64,000 nt of DNA from Geomonas propionica (GCF_016458235.1 NZ_JAEMHK010000002.1:186001-250000); one strand, 5' to 3'; counted from the stretch's first letter, positions 42,531-53,191 are shown. The notes: generated by a model not told the origin, from the sequence alone. Numbers and translations: made by a program.

Positions 42531-45500
42531 TGTCACATAACAGGATCAAGGACGACTGCTCGGCGCACAACCGCCAGTGGGAGGAGCTGTACCGGAACCG
42601 GGCCCAGTACGACAAGGTGGTGCGCTCCACCCACGGCGTCAACTGTACCGGTGGCTGCAGCTGGATGGTGCACGTGAAGGACGGCATCGTGGGCTGGGAG
42701 CTGCAGGCGAACGACTACCCGCAGTTCGACGGCAGCATCCCCAATCACGAACCGCGCGGCTGCACCCGCGGCATCAGCTTCTCCTGGTACCTCTACAGTC
42801 CGCTGCGCGTGAAGCACCCGTACCTGCGCGGCGCCCTGCTGGACCGCTGGAACGAGGCGAAGAAGGTCCACACCGACCCGGTCGAGGCCTGGGCCAGCAT
42901 CGTGGAGAATCCGGATGCGCGCGCCTCCTACACCGGGCAGCGCGGCATGGGGGGCTTTAGGCGCGGCGACTGGGACACCGTCACCGAAATCATCGCCGCC
43001 TCCAGCATCTACACCGCCAAGAAGCACGGACCGGACCGGGTGGTCGGCTTCTCCCCGATTCCCGCCATGTCCATGATCAGCTACGCGGCGGGGAGCCGCT
43101 TCCTGCAGCTTTTCGGCGGCGTCGCCATGAGCTTCTACGACTGGTACTGCGACCTCCCGCCTGCATCCCCGCAGGTCTGGGGCGAGCAGACCGACGTGAA
43201 CGAGTCGGCGGACTGGTACAACGCCTCCTACATCGTGCTGTGCGGCTCCAACGTCCCGATGACCCGCACCCCGGACGCCCACTACCTCACCGAGGCGCGC
43301 TACCGCGGGACCAAAGTGGTGGTGATGTCGCCGGACTACTCCATGGCAAGCAAGTTCGCCGACGCCTGGCTCCCGGTTGAGCAGGGGCACGACGGCGCGT
43401 TCTGGATGGCGCTGAACCACGTGATCCTAAAGGAGTTCTACGCCGAGCGGCAGGTTCCCTTCTTCGAGGAATACGTCACCAAGTACACCGATTTCCCGTT
43501 CCTGGTGGAGTTGACGCCGGAAGGGGGACAGGCACCTGCGGAGCCAGTCCCCGTGTGGCGCCAGGGGGAACTGGTGCGCGCCGCCCGCTTCGAGCGCTCC
43601 GCCTCGCTGGAGCACGCGGAGTGGTGCCTGTGCGTCGCCGACAAGAGCGGCGAGGTGCGCGTGCCCAACGGCAGCCTCGGCTCGCGCTGGAGCAAGCAGG
43701 AGGGGCAGTGGAACCTGGACATGAAGGACGTGGTCGACGGCGCGGAGATCGATCCCGCCCTCACCTTCCTGGGACAGGAGACACGGAAGGTGCTGTTCCG
43801 CTTCGAGGGCGAAAAGGATGCGGTGCGTGAGGTGCCGGTGCGCCGGGTGCAAACCGCAGACGGCGAGATCGTGGTCACCACGGTCTTCGATCTCCTCATG
43901 GCGCAGTTCGGCGTTTCCCGCGGGCTCTCCGGCGACTACCCGCACGGCTACGATTCCGACCTCCCCTTCACCCCGAAGTGGCAGGAGAAGCACACCGGCA
44001 TCGATGCCGAAACGCTGATCAAGATCGCCCGTGAATGGGGCCAGAACGGCGAGCAGAGCCGCGGTCGCAACATGGTCATCATCGGCGCCGGGGTGAACCA
44101 CTGGTACCACAACGACCTCATCTACCGCGCCGCCATCACCGCGCTCATCCTCACCGGGAGCGTGGGCAGAAACGGGGCGGGGCTCGCCCACTACGTAGGC
44201 CAGGAGAAGGTGGCGCCGCTCTCCCCCTGGACCTCCATCGCCATGGCACAGGACTGGGTCAAGGGGAGCCGGCTGCAGAACACGCCGAGCTTCTGGTACA
44301 TGCACTCGGACCAGTGGCGCTACGACCGCAACTTCGTGGATTACTTCAAGCCGGAGACCGGCGACAAGATGCCGATGCACGCGGCGGATTTCAACGCCAA
44401 GGCGGTGCGCCTGGGGTGGCTTCCCTTCGCGCCGCACTTCAACGCGAATCCCTTGGAGCTGATGAAAGACGCGAAAAAGGACGGATGCGGTGATGACGAA
44501 GCGACCCGGTCCTGGCTGGTAGACCGGATCAAGAGCGGCAAGACCCGCTTCGCCATCGAGGACCCGGACGCCGCCGGCAACTCGCCCAAGGTGTGGTTCA
44601 TCTGGCGCGGCAACGCCATCTCGGCCAGCGCCAAGGGGCACGAGTTCTTCCTGAAGCACGTGCTGGGCGCCCCCAACTCCAGCGCCAGCGCCAAGGAAGT
44701 CGCCAAGGGGCAGGTGAAGGACATCGTCTGGCACGAAAAGGCGCCCGAGGCGAAGGTGGATCTCGTGATCGACCTGAACTTCAGGATGGATACCTCAACC
44801 CTCTACTCCGACATCGTGCTCCCCGCGGCCACCTGGTACGAGAAGAGCGACCTCAACACCACCGACATGCACTCCTTCGTGAACTGCATGGACGCCGCCG
44901 TGCCGCCGTCATGGGAGTCCAAGTCGGACTGGAAGATCTTCAGCAAGATCGCCAAGAAGGTGAGCGAGCTGGCGGCGATCCACCTACCGGAGCCGGTGAA
45001 GGACGTCATCGCCGCGCCGCTTCTGCACGACACGCCGGGAGAGATCGCCCAACGGTCGGTCAAAGATTGGAAACTCGGGGAATGCGAGCCGGTGCCGGGC
45101 AAGACCATGCCCAACCTGGCTATCGTCGAGCGCGACTACGTGAACCTCTACAACCGCTTCCTCTCGCTCGGCCCCAACATCGGGCACCTGGGGTCGCACG
45201 GCAACTACTACGACGCCGACGACGAGCACGAGAAGCTGTTGAGGGAGCTTCCCAACAGGACCTGGAACGGCAAGAGCTACGTCGACCTGGCGGACGAGAA
45301 GGTGGTGGCGGACGCGATCCTGTCGTTGGCACCCGAGACCAACGGAGAGTTGGCGCACCGCGCCTACCAGAACCTGGAAAAACGGGTCGGCAAGCCCCTC
45401 GCCCAGCTCGCCGCAGGCGCGCGCGAAATACGCGTCAAGTGGGAGGACGTGACCCAGAAACCGCGCCGGATCATTAACTCCCCGATCTGGAGCGGCCTGG

Positions 45501-46054
45501 TGAACGGCGGGCGCCCCTACTCCCCCTACACGCTGAACGTGGAGCACCTGGTGCCCTGGCGCACCCTAACGGGGAGGCAGTCGCTCTACCTGGACCACCC
45601 GTACTACCGCGAGTTCCACGAGGGTCTCCCGACCTTCAAGGGGAAACTGAACCCGGCCCTTCTGGACGAGACCGAGGGGGAAACCGGGCTGGTGTTGAAC
45701 TTCCTGACGCCGCACGGGAAATGGGGCATCCACTCCACCTACAGCGACAACCTGAGGATGCTCACCCTGTCGCGTGGCGGGCAGGCGGTCTGGCTGAACC
45801 ACCTGGATGCGGCCGGTGCCGGCATCGAGGACAACGAGCAGATCGAGGTCTACAACGCCAACGGCGTGGTGGTCTGCCGCTCCATCGTATCCTCTAGGAT
45901 CCCCCGCGGTGCGGCCGTTATGTACCACGCGCCGGAGCGGACCCTGAACATCAAGAAGTCCAAGAAGAGCGGCAAGCGCGGCGGCGTGCACAACAGCCTT
46001 TCGCGGATCCGGCTGAAGCCGACCCTGATGCTCGGGGGGGTACGCGCAGTTTAG
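42530..46054 (+). CDS. narG: Respiratory nitrate reductase alpha subunit (3' frameshift)
   Basis: The molybdenum catalytic subunit, which reduces nitrate to nitrite on the cytoplasmic side. The FS0 cluster motif is [11 protein letters not shown] near residue 40, and the Mo ligand region is [20 protein letters not shown] with the family Asp. The frame as read gives 1174 residues ending [13 protein letters not shown]. The next frame continues the family ending ([20 protein letters not shown]) to TAA at 46127. One extra G in the G7 run 46034-46040 explains this. NarG lacks a Tat leader, normal for NarG. The true gene is very likely 42530-46127. Confidence 0.93.
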   Translation: MSHNRIKDDCSAHNRQWEELYRNRAQYDKVVRSTHGVNCTGGCSWMVHVKDGIVGWELQANDYPQFDGSIPNHEPRGCTRGISFSWYLYSPLRVKHPYLRGALLDRWNEAKKVHTDPVEAWASIVENPDARASYTGQRGMGGFRRGDWDTVTEIIAASSIYTAKKHGPDRVVGFSPIPAMSMISYAAGSRFLQLFGGVAMSFYDWYCDLPPASPQVWGEQTDVNESADWYNASYIVLCGSNVPMTRTPDAHYLTEARYRGTKVVVMSPDYSMASKFADAWLPVEQGHDGAFWMALNHVILKEFYAERQVPFFEEYVTKYTDFPFLVELTPEGGQAPAEPVPVWRQGELVRAARFERSASLEHAEWCLCVADKSGEVRVPNGSLGSRWSKQEGQWNLDMKDVVDGAEIDPALTFLGQETRKVLFRFEGEKDAVREVPVRRVQTADGEIVVTTVFDLLMAQFGVSRGLSGDYPHGYDSDLPFTPKWQEKHTGIDAETLIKIAREWGQNGEQSRGRNMVIIGAGVNHWYHNDLIYRAAITALILTGSVGRNGAGLAHYVGQEKVAPLSPWTSIAMAQDWVKGSRLQNTPSFWYMHSDQWRYDRNFVDYFKPETGDKMPMHAADFNAKAVRLGWLPFAPHFNANPLELMKDAKKDGCGDDEATRSWLVDRIKSGKTRFAIEDPDAAGNSPKVWFIWRGNAISASAKGHEFFLKHVLGAPNSSASAKEVAKGQVKDIVWHEKAPEAKVDLVIDLNFRMDTSTLYSDIVLPAATWYEKSDLNTTDMHSFVNCMDAAVPPSWESKSDWKIFSKIAKKVSELAAIHLPEPVKDVIAAPLLHDTPGEIAQRSVKDWKLGECEPVPGKTMPNLAIVERDYVNLYNRFLSLGPNIGHLGSHGNYYDADDEHEKLLRELPNRTWNGKSYVDLADEKVVADAILSLAPETNGELAHRAYQNLEKRVGKPLAQLAAGAREIRVKWEDVTQKPRRIINSPIWSGLVNGGRPYSPYTLNVEHLVPWRTLTGRQSLYLDHPYYREFHEGLPTFKGKLNPALLDETEGETGLVLNFLTPHGKWGIHSTYSDNLRMLTLSRGGQAVWLNHLDAAGAGIEDNEQIEVYNANGVVVCRSIVSSRIPRGAAVMYHAPERTLNIKKSKKSGKRGGVHNSLSRIRLKPTLMLGGVRAV

Positions 46055-46127
46055 CTATTACTTCAACTACTGGGGCCCAACCGGCGTGAACCGCGACAGT
46101 TACGTGGTGGTCAGGAAGCTGAAGTAA
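46041..46127 (+). other. Out-of-frame 3' end of narG
   Basis: Reading TAC GCG CAG TTT from 46041 gives [20 protein letters not shown] then YVVVRKLK and TAA (46125-46127), the standard C-terminus of NarG. It is out of frame with the main gene by one base because the G run at 46034-46040 has seven rather than six G. Without it the protein would lose about 28 residues that are conserved in the family. Confidence 0.9.
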
Positions 46128-46144
46128 GGGACCGTGCGGTGGAC

Positions 46145-46248
46145 CTGTAGGGGCGAATAATCATTCGCCCACACCGCCTCGCACCAGCTGACATCGTCAC
46201 CTTCCCGAGGGGGAGAGTGGACGGGCGAATGATTATTCGCCCCTACAG
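46145..46248. repeat. Perfect 26-bp inverted repeat between narG and narH
   Basis: CTGTAGGGGCGAATAATCAT then TCGCCC at 46145-46170, and its exact reverse complement at 46223-46248, with 52 bp between. Each arm also contains an internal near-palindrome (GGGCGAAT/ATTCGCCC). The pair lies in the 191-bp gap after the narG frameshift and before narH. The same family occurs at 39417-39490. Confidence 0.92.
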
Positions 46249-46318
46249 TTAAACGACGAGCGCCGTGGCAAACGCCCCCTTGGAGGGAGCGGACAATGCA
46301 GCGCTCAAGGAGCCATAT

Positions 46319-47769
<1,451 letters not shown>

Positions 47770-47773
<4 letters not shown>

Positions 47774-48315
47774 GCATGCAGCAGAGTTACCACGCCCTGT
47801 CGCGACTTTTGGAGTACCCGCAAGAGCGGGAGGAGCTGGAGATTTCCTATGACGCCCTGGCCGCCTACCTGAGACGGAGCGACATCGCGTCGAGCGTCCA
47901 TCTCTTCGGCGAAATGCTGAGCGGCTCCACTTTATCTGAACTGCAAGAGGATTACGTGGCCCGCTTCGACTTCAACCCCGCGGCGGCTCCCTACCTGGGG
48001 CACCACCTGTACGGCGACAACCAGAAGAAGGGCGGCTACATGATCCAGGTGAAACAGGAGTATGGCAGGCACGACTTCGAGGCACCGGCTGAGGAACTGC
48101 CGGACCACCTGGGCGTGGTGCTCGCGTTCCTGGCACACCTCGCCAGCCGCGGCGAGGACGCGACCCGCCGCGAGTTCATCGAGAAACTGGTCCTGCCCGG
48201 GATCAACAAGCTGCTTGGGTCTTCGGTCGAGCGCGACGCATCCCCCTGGCTTACCTTGATCGAGGCGGCTGAACTATTGTGCAGCGCGGACTGCCGCGAG
48301 GAGGCAACATGCTGA
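47770..48315 (+). CDS. narJ: Nitrate reductase assembly chaperone
   Basis: A 181-residue cytosolic chaperone of the TorD/NarJ family, needed to insert the molybdenum cofactor and clusters into NarG. Typical segments are LSRLLEYPQEREELEISYDAL, LQEDYVARFDFNPAAAPYLGHHLYGDN and EELPDHLGVVLAFLAHLA. The ATG overlaps the narH stop (ATGA), and its end overlaps the narI start by a few bases, so all three are translated in a coupled series. Confidence 0.93.
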
Positions 48316-48974
48316 ACTCTTTGATCTTCATCGCCCTCCCCTACGCTGCCTTGGCGCTACTGCTCCTGGTCACTCCGTACCGTTTTTTGAGCAACCGGCT
48401 CACCTGGACCGCCTATTCGACCCAATTCCTGGAGCGCAAGGTCCTCTACTGGGGCATCAACCCGTGGCACTACGGCATCCTGCCCATCCTGCTGGCGCAC
48501 ATCCTCGGCTTCGCCTTCCCGGGCATCTTCAAGCCCTTCCTCGGCAACCCGGAAACACTGCTCGGGGTGGAAAGCGTCTTGCTCGGGCTGGGGATCTTCG
48601 CGGTACTGGGGGTGCTGCTCCTTCTGCTGCGCCGCGTCAACTCGGGGATGCTGAAGCGCGTCACCTTCAGCTCGGACTGGCTGATCCTGTACCTGCTGCT
48701 GTTCCAGGCCGGCACCGGGATCTACATCGGCTATTTCATGCGCTGGGGGTCGCAGTGGTACCTGCACACGGCGGTGCCGTACCTGTGGTCCATCGTGTCG
48801 TTCCAGCCTCAGATCGACTACGTCGCCGACCTCCCGCTGGTGTTCAAGCTGCACGCCGCCTGTGCCTTCCTGATCGTGGCGGTGCTGCCGTTCACCAAGC
48901 TGGTGCACATGCTCTACCTGCCGTTCGATTTCCTGAAGGATCCGCCGCTGTTGTACCGGTGGCGGTCGAAATAA
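48309..48974 (+). CDS. narI: Respiratory nitrate reductase gamma subunit (cytochrome b)
   Basis: A 221-residue membrane protein with five helices that oxidises quinol and holds two haems b. Candidate haem ligands are His in NPWHYGILPILLAHILGF (two) and His in FKLHAACAFLIVAVLPFTKLVHML (two). RWGSQWYLHTAVPYLWSI is a typical internal segment. The ATG at 48309 overlaps the narJ end. It anchors NarGH to the membrane. Confidence 0.95.
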   Translation: MLNSLIFIALPYAALALLLLVTPYRFLSNRLTWTAYSTQFLERKVLYWGINPWHYGILPILLAHILGFAFPGIFKPFLGNPETLLGVESVLLGLGIFAVLGVLLLLLRRVNSGMLKRVTFSSDWLILYLLLFQAGTGIYIGYFMRWGSQWYLHTAVPYLWSIVSFQPQIDYVADLPLVFKLHAACAFLIVAVLPFTKLVHMLYLPFDFLKDPPLLYRWRSK

Positions 48975-48995
48975 AGGTCGCGGCTGAAGTAAAGA

Positions 48996-49142
48996 CTTCC
49001 CCCTCCCTGTCCCTCCCCCTCCGGGGGCGGAGACGCGATGCCAGGTCGTATGGCACAAAGCCTCCCCCAGGAGGGGGGAGGTTGGAGGGGGGAACTCCGG
49101 TGACAGCAGCAAGGTCTTCCCCCTCCCTGTCCCTCCCCCTCC
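48996..49142. repeat. C-rich repeat pair between narI and narK
   Basis: The 27-base C/T-rich sequence starting CTTCCCCCTCCCTGTCCCTC occurs at 48996-49022 and again at 49116-49142, exactly 120 bp apart. G-rich stretches near 49070-49093 could pair with either copy. The 273-bp gap between narI and narK holds no gene; narK may have its own promoter in it. Confidence 0.8.
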
Positions 49143-49247
49143 AGGGGAGGGAACCAGACGGCAGGGACAGTTGTGAATGCAGCATTTGTGAATGCAGCGT
49201 TTGTTGATTTAGGATTTTGGGGGCATTTGAAAATCTCAGGAGGGATG

Positions 49248-50633
49248 ATGTCGTCACGAGTACTGGCAGTATGGAGCCCGGAGGATGCGCAGTTCTGGGA
49301 GGAGCAGGGCAAGGACGTCGCCTACCGGAATTTGTGGATCTCGATCCCGGCGCTTTTCCTCTCCTTCGCGGTATGGATGGTCTGGAGCGTGGTCGTGGTG
49401 AACCTGCAGACGATCGGCTTCGCCTTCGATGCGGACAAGCTATTCTGGCTGGCGGCGCTGCCAGGCCTCTCCGGCGCGACGCTGCGCATCTTCTATTCCT
49501 TCATGGTTCCCATCTTCGGCGGCAGGACCTGGACCACCATCAGCACCGCGTCGCTCCTGATCCCGGCAGTCGGCATCGGGTTCGCGGTGCGGGATCCAAA
49601 CACGAGCTACAGCACCATGCTACTGCTGGCGTTTTTGTGCGGCCTCGGCGGCGGCAACTTCGCCTCCAGCATGTCCAACATCAGTTTCTTCTTCCCCAAG
49701 GCGCTCAAGGGTACCGCTCTCGGGCTTAACGCGGGCCTGGGCAACCTGGGCGTGAGCGCGATGCAGTTCCTGGTGCCGCTGGTCATCACCACCGGCACGT
49801 TCGGCGCCCTCTGTGGCGATCCGCAGGTCTGCGTCACCAAGGGGGTCTCCACCACGGTCTGGATGCAAAACGCGGGCTTCGTCTGGGTCCCTTTTATCAT
49901 CCTCGCCACCCTGGCCGCCTGGTTCGGCATGAACGACATCGCCGACGCCAAGGCGTCCTTCAAGGAACAATCGGTCATCTTCAAGCGCAAGCACAACTGG
50001 ATCATGTGCTGGCTCTACCTCGGCACCTTCGGTTCGTTCATCGGCTACTCGGCCGGACTGCCGCTGTTGATCAAATCGCAGTTCCCCACCATCAACCCTA
50101 TGCAGTACGCCTTCCTGGGTCCCCTGGTCGGCGCGCTGTTTCGGCCGGCCGGGGGATGGATCGCCGATAAACTCGGTGGCGCCCGGGTCACCTTCTGGAA
50201 CTTCGTCGCCATGACCGCCGCCGGCTTCGGGGTGCTGCACTACCTCCCGAGCCAGGGGAACCCAGGCGACTTCTGGGGTTTTCTCGCCATGTTCATCCTG
50301 TTGTTCGTCACCACAGGTATCGGCAACGGGTCGACCTTCAGGATGATCCCGGTCATCTTCCTCACCGAGCGGCAACGTGCGGCGGGCGACCTAAGGCGCG
50401 AGGCGCAGGCCAGGGCCGCGACAGAAGCGGGAAAGGAAGCCGCCGCCGTCCTCGGCTTTTGCTCCGCGTTCGCAGCCTACGGTGCCTTCTTCATCCCCAA
50501 GGCCTTCGGAAGCTCGATCACCCATACAGGCGGACCTCAGGCGGCGCTCTACGGTTTCCTCGTTTTCTACCTGAGCTGTATCGTCCTCACCTGGTACTGG
50601 TATTCGCGTAAAAATGCGGAGATGCCCTGCTAA
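49248..50633 (+). CDS. narK: NarK-type nitrate/nitrite transporter
   Basis: A 461-residue major-facilitator protein with about 12 membrane helices. The nitrate/nitrite-porter signature GLGGGNFASSMSNISFFFPK followed by GTALGLNAGLGNLGVSAMQF is clear; a second, symmetrical stretch near GNGSTFRMIPVIF carries the matching motif. It imports nitrate and/or exports nitrite for the Nar enzyme. The second of two adjacent ATGs (49248) is chosen for spacing to the AGGAGG at 49238-49243. Only one NarK module is present. Confidence 0.93.
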   Translation: MSSRVLAVWSPEDAQFWEEQGKDVAYRNLWISIPALFLSFAVWMVWSVVVVNLQTIGFAFDADKLFWLAALPGLSGATLRIFYSFMVPIFGGRTWTTISTASLLIPAVGIGFAVRDPNTSYSTMLLLAFLCGLGGGNFASSMSNISFFFPKALKGTALGLNAGLGNLGVSAMQFLVPLVITTGTFGALCGDPQVCVTKGVSTTVWMQNAGFVWVPFIILATLAAWFGMNDIADAKASFKEQSVIFKRKHNWIMCWLYLGTFGSFIGYSAGLPLLIKSQFPTINPMQYAFLGPLVGALFRPAGGWIADKLGGARVTFWNFVAMTAAGFGVLHYLPSQGNPGDFWGFLAMFILLFVTTGIGNGSTFRMIPVIFLTERQRAAGDLRREAQARAATEAGKEAAAVLGFCSAFAAYGAFFIPKAFGSSITHTGGPQAALYGFLVFYLSCIVLTWYWYSRKNAEMPC

Positions 50634-50649
50634 AGAGGAACGTACGACA

Positions 50650-50754
50650 GCACCGGGAAAGTGTGGTATCTTCTCCCGGTGCCCGAACGGGCAGGTTAGC
50701 GACAACACTCAAGGTTTGCGGCGGTGTCGCGCCGCTGGACCGCCAGAGGGTTAC
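50650..50754 (+). promoter_or_regulatory. Structured leader between narK and the TauE/SafE gene
   Basis: Three stems in 105 bases: a perfect 9-bp stem GCACCGGGA/TCCCGGTGC (50650-50682), a GCCC/GGGC hairpin (50681-50692), and a longer fold joining GCGACA with TGTCGC around 50699-50730 with GCGGCG/CGCCGC inside. No T-run follows the first stem, so it could be a weak terminator of narK or part of a leader RNA. It matches no riboswitch I can recall. Confidence 0.4.
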
Positions 50755-51492
50755 ATGATCCTGGAACTTCTGATACCAATGTTGTTGTGCACCCTGCTGG
50801 TCGCGGTCCTCTACTCGTGCGTGGGACACGGCGGTGCCTCGGGTTACATCGCGGTGCTGGCGCTTTTCAGCGTGGCGCCGGAGGTGTTCAAGCCGACCGC
50901 GCTCACCCTGAACCTCCTGGTGGCGGGGATCGCCACCTTCTCTTTCGCCCGCGCCGGGCACTTCTCGTGGCGCCTGTTCTGGCCCTTCGCTGCGACCTCG
51001 ATCCCATTCAGTTTCCTGGGCGGCTACCTCACCCTCCCCTCCCACATCTACCGTCCGCTGGTCGGCGTGATATTGCTCCTCTCTGCATCGCGCCTGCTGC
51101 TGCAAAAAAATCAGAGTTCGGTACGCACCTCTCCCCCAGCCACCCCGACCGCCATGGCCATCGGGGCAGCCCTTGGGCTTCTGTCCGGTCTCACCGGCGT
51201 GGGGGGCGGCATCTTCCTCAGTCCGCTGCTTCTGCTATGCAAATGGGGTGAGCCGAGGGAGGTCTCGGCGGTGGCCGCGCTCTTCATCCTGGTAAATTCA
51301 GGAGCGGGACTCTTGGGGCACTTGAGCGGGGTGCAGGCAATACCGAGCTATGCGCCGCTCATGGCCGGGAGCGCGCTGCTCGGTGGTGTGGTCGGTTCGC
51401 TGCTGGGAAGCCGCCACCTCCCCGTCCCCACCATCATGCGAGTGCTCTCGCTCGTCCTCGCCATCGCCGGATTCAAGCTGCTGTTAGTCTAA
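50755..51492 (+). CDS. TauE/SafE-family sulfite/anion exporter
   Basis: A 245-residue membrane protein with about eight helices. The family repeat is seen twice: VLYSCVGHGGASGYIAVLALFS at the N-terminus and GLLSGLTGVGGGIFLSPLLLL in the middle. Members export sulfite, sulfoacetate or related anions, or are of unknown specificity. The ATG at 50755 has an AGAGGG site; the longer open frame is ignored. It is not clearly part of the nar operon, since a structured leader separates it from narK. Confidence 0.88.
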   Translation: MILELLIPMLLCTLLVAVLYSCVGHGGASGYIAVLALFSVAPEVFKPTALTLNLLVAGIATFSFARAGHFSWRLFWPFAATSIPFSFLGGYLTLPSHIYRPLVGVILLLSASRLLLQKNQSSVRTSPPATPTAMAIGAALGLLSGLTGVGGGIFLSPLLLLCKWGEPREVSAVAALFILVNSGAGLLGHLSGVQAIPSYAPLMAGSALLGGVVGSLLGSRHLPVPTIMRVLSLVLAIAGFKLLLV

Positions 51493-51507
51493 GATCTGCC
51501 GGGGTAT

Positions 51508-51623
51508 CCTCTCCCTCTGGGAGAGGGTGGCCGGAGGCCGGGTGAGGGGTGGTGCCAGATGACACCATGTCATCCCCTTGCAAGGCCCTCACCCCTGCCC
51601 CTCTCCCAAAGGGCGAGGGGTGG
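51508..51623. repeat. Inverted pair of REP-like palindromes (copies A and B)
   Basis: Copy A (51508-51552) reads CCTCTCCCTCTGGGAGAGGG and then GGGTGAGGGGTGG. Copy B (51585-51623) is the reverse complement type, starting CCCTCACCCCTGCCCCTCTC. Between them lies a short palindrome, GATGACA/TGTCATC. The pair resembles a REPIN-like inverted doublet. Copies C, D and E follow downstream. Confidence 0.85.
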
Positions 51624-51693
51624 GCAGACAGGTATCGGAGACCGAGAATCATCAGCTAAAGTGACAAATCAGCTACTAGCTCGACATCAAAAT

Positions 51694-51730
51694 CTCCCTC
51701 TCCCTTCGGGAGAGGGTCGGGGTGAGGGCG
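51694..51730. repeat. REP-like palindrome, copy C, abutting the DUF559 start
   Basis: CCCTCTCCC, TTC, GGGAGAGGG (51696-51716), then TCGGGGTGAGGGCG, and the ATG of the DUF559 gene follows directly. The GTGAGGGCG end of the repeat supplies the ribosome-site-like sequence of the gene. Copy D flanks the other end in inverse orientation. Confidence 0.88.
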
Positions 51731-52111
51731 ATGCCATATGCGACGCATTCGAAATTGCCTGAAAATCTGCGGGACTTCGCCCGCTCTCTTAGGGGCAACC
51801 AGACCGATGCAGAAAACCTGCTTTGGCTGCTTCTTAGGAATCGCCAGCTAGGCTTCAAGTTTCGCAGACAGCACCCAATAGCTGGATACATCTTGGACTT
51901 TTTCTGCCACGAGGCGGGACTTTGCATCGAGCTCGATGGAGGGCAGCATAACAGCTATGCAGCAGCAGCAAGAGATAAGCATCGGACAGAGAAGCTTGCC
52001 ACCCTTGGGATCTGCGTAATCAGGTTTTGGGATCACGAAGTGCTGAGGGACACGGAAGGGGTACTGGAAAAGATCTACTTGGAGTTGGCGAAAAGGGCGG
52101 AGCGAGAGTAG
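51731..52111 (+). CDS. DUF559 family endonuclease-like protein
   Basis: A 126-residue protein with the restriction-endonuclease-like PD-(D/E)xK fold of DUF559, related to very-short-patch repair nucleases. The motif is HPIAGYILDFFCHEAGLCIE followed by LDGGQH, giving the catalytic Asp, Glu-x-Asp and nearby Gln/His. FRRQHP precedes it and GICVIRFWDHEVLRD follows, all family features. The ATG lies immediately after repeat copy C, and the stop lies two bases before copy D, so the gene is exactly framed by inverted repeats. Its substrate and role are unknown. Confidence 0.9.
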   Translation: MPYATHSKLPENLRDFARSLRGNQTDAENLLWLLLRNRQLGFKFRRQHPIAGYILDFFCHEAGLCIELDGGQHNSYAAAARDKHRTEKLATLGICVIRFWDHEVLRDTEGVLEKIYLELAKRAERE

Positions 52112-52112
52112 G

Positions 52113-52237
52113 CCCTCACTCCTGCCCTCTCCCAGAGGGCGAGGGGGTGGATGTGCAGTTCCGTCGGAGGGTTCCGGCAGTTGGAAAGCCACCCCCATTC
52201 TCCCTCTCCCCCCGGGAGAGGGCCGGGGGACGGCGAT
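52113..52237. repeat. REP-like palindromes, copies D and E
   Basis: Copy D (52113-52150), CCCTCACTCCTGCCCTCTCC and on, is the inverse of copy C and starts one base after the DUF559 stop. Copy E (52200-52237), TCCCTCTCCCCCCGGGAGAG then GGCCGGGGGACGGCGATG, is in the orientation of copy C. Copy E ends in GCGATG like copy C, but no gene follows it in that direction. Confidence 0.85.
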
Positions 52238-52273
52238 GCAACTGGCGCTGTCCGTCCCCGGCTGAGAGACCCT

Positions 52274-53038
52274 CTAAAAAAGAAAAACCAGGAAAAGCAC
52301 CCCGACGATGATGCGGTAGATGCCGAAGGGGATGAAGGTGTGGCTGGTGACGAATTTCAGCAGGGCCTTGATGCCGATGACGCCGAAGATGAACGAGGTG
52401 ACGAAACCGACGGCGATGTTCTGCCAGTCCGCCGCGTGGAAGACCGTGTAGTTCTTATAGACGTCGTAACAGGTGGCGGCGAGCATGGTGGGGAGCGCCA
52501 GCAGGAAGGAAAATTCCGTGGCGTCCTTGCGGTCCAAGCCGCAGATCAGACCGCCCATGATGGTGGCGCCGGAACGGGAAACGCCCGGGACCATGGAGAG
52601 ACACTGCACCAGACCGATGGAGAAGGCCTGCTTGTAGCTGATCTCGTCGAGGGTGTGGGTGGTGGCGGGCCGGTCCTTCATCCAGAGCTCGATGACGATG
52701 AAGGCGACGCCGCCGGCGATGAGCATGTAACTCACCAGCGACGGCTGGAAGAACGACTTGACCAGCTTGTAGAGCAGAAAGCCGATGGTGCCGGTGGGAA
52801 GAAAGGCGAAGCAGACTTTCTTGATCAGGTCCGGACGCGCGAGGAGCTGCTTGCGGTACACCTCGACCACGGCGAGCATGGCCCCTAACTGAATGACCAC
52901 CTCGAAAACCTTGTGCGCCTCAGACTGCTGCAGCTTCAAAAGGGTTGAAGCCAGGATGAGATGCCCGGTGGATGAAACGGGAAGGAACTCGCTCAACCCC
53001 TCCACGATGCCCAGTACTATCGCCTCGAATATACCCAC
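52274..53038 (-). CDS. uppP: Undecaprenyl-diphosphatase (BacA/UppP)
   Basis: A 254-residue integral membrane enzyme that recycles undecaprenyl diphosphate to the monophosphate carrier used for peptidoglycan and surface glycans. The two family motifs are EGLSEFLPVSSTGHLIL (residues 14-30) and PGVSRSGATIMGGL near residue 150. About seven to eight membrane segments are present. It starts with GTG after AGAGGAG. It is a plausible link to the glycan cluster further along the same strand. Confidence 0.95.
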   Translation of the reverse strand: MGIFEAIVLGIVEGLSEFLPVSSTGHLILASTLLKLQQSEAHKVFEVVIQLGAMLAVVEVYRKQLLARPDLIKKVCFAFLPTGTIGFLLYKLVKSFFQPSLVSYMLIAGGVAFIVIELWMKDRPATTHTLDEISYKQAFSIGLVQCLSMVPGVSRSGATIMGGLICGLDRKDATEFSFLLALPTMLAATCYDVYKNYTVFHAADWQNIAVGFVTSFIFGVIGIKALLKFVTSHTFIPFGIYRIIVGVLFLVFLF

Positions 53039-53159
53039 GGATAGCTCCTCTTATTGCACTGATTTAAGCGAGGTAAGATACCCGATGCAGCCGGCGTTGT
53101 AAAGGGAACAAGCGTCCTGCAGTCTTTGCCGACGGGTTAGCGGGCGAAGCGGGAAAGGA

Positions 53160-53191
53160 CCTGGAACCACTGGGGCGCCCGTGGTTCCAGG
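53160..53191 (-). terminator. Hairpin downstream of the hemerythrin gene
   Basis: An 11-bp perfect stem, CCTGGAACCAC/GTGGTTCCAGG, around a 10-base loop, 14 bp beyond the hemerythrin stop codon. On the minus strand it is followed by TCCTTTCCC, so the T-tract is poor. Confidence 0.6.

Noticed and set aside
50650-50754. Molybdenum-cofactor riboswitch next to narK
   Set aside because: The stems do not match the consensus I remember, and the following gene is an anion exporter, not a cofactor or molybdate gene.
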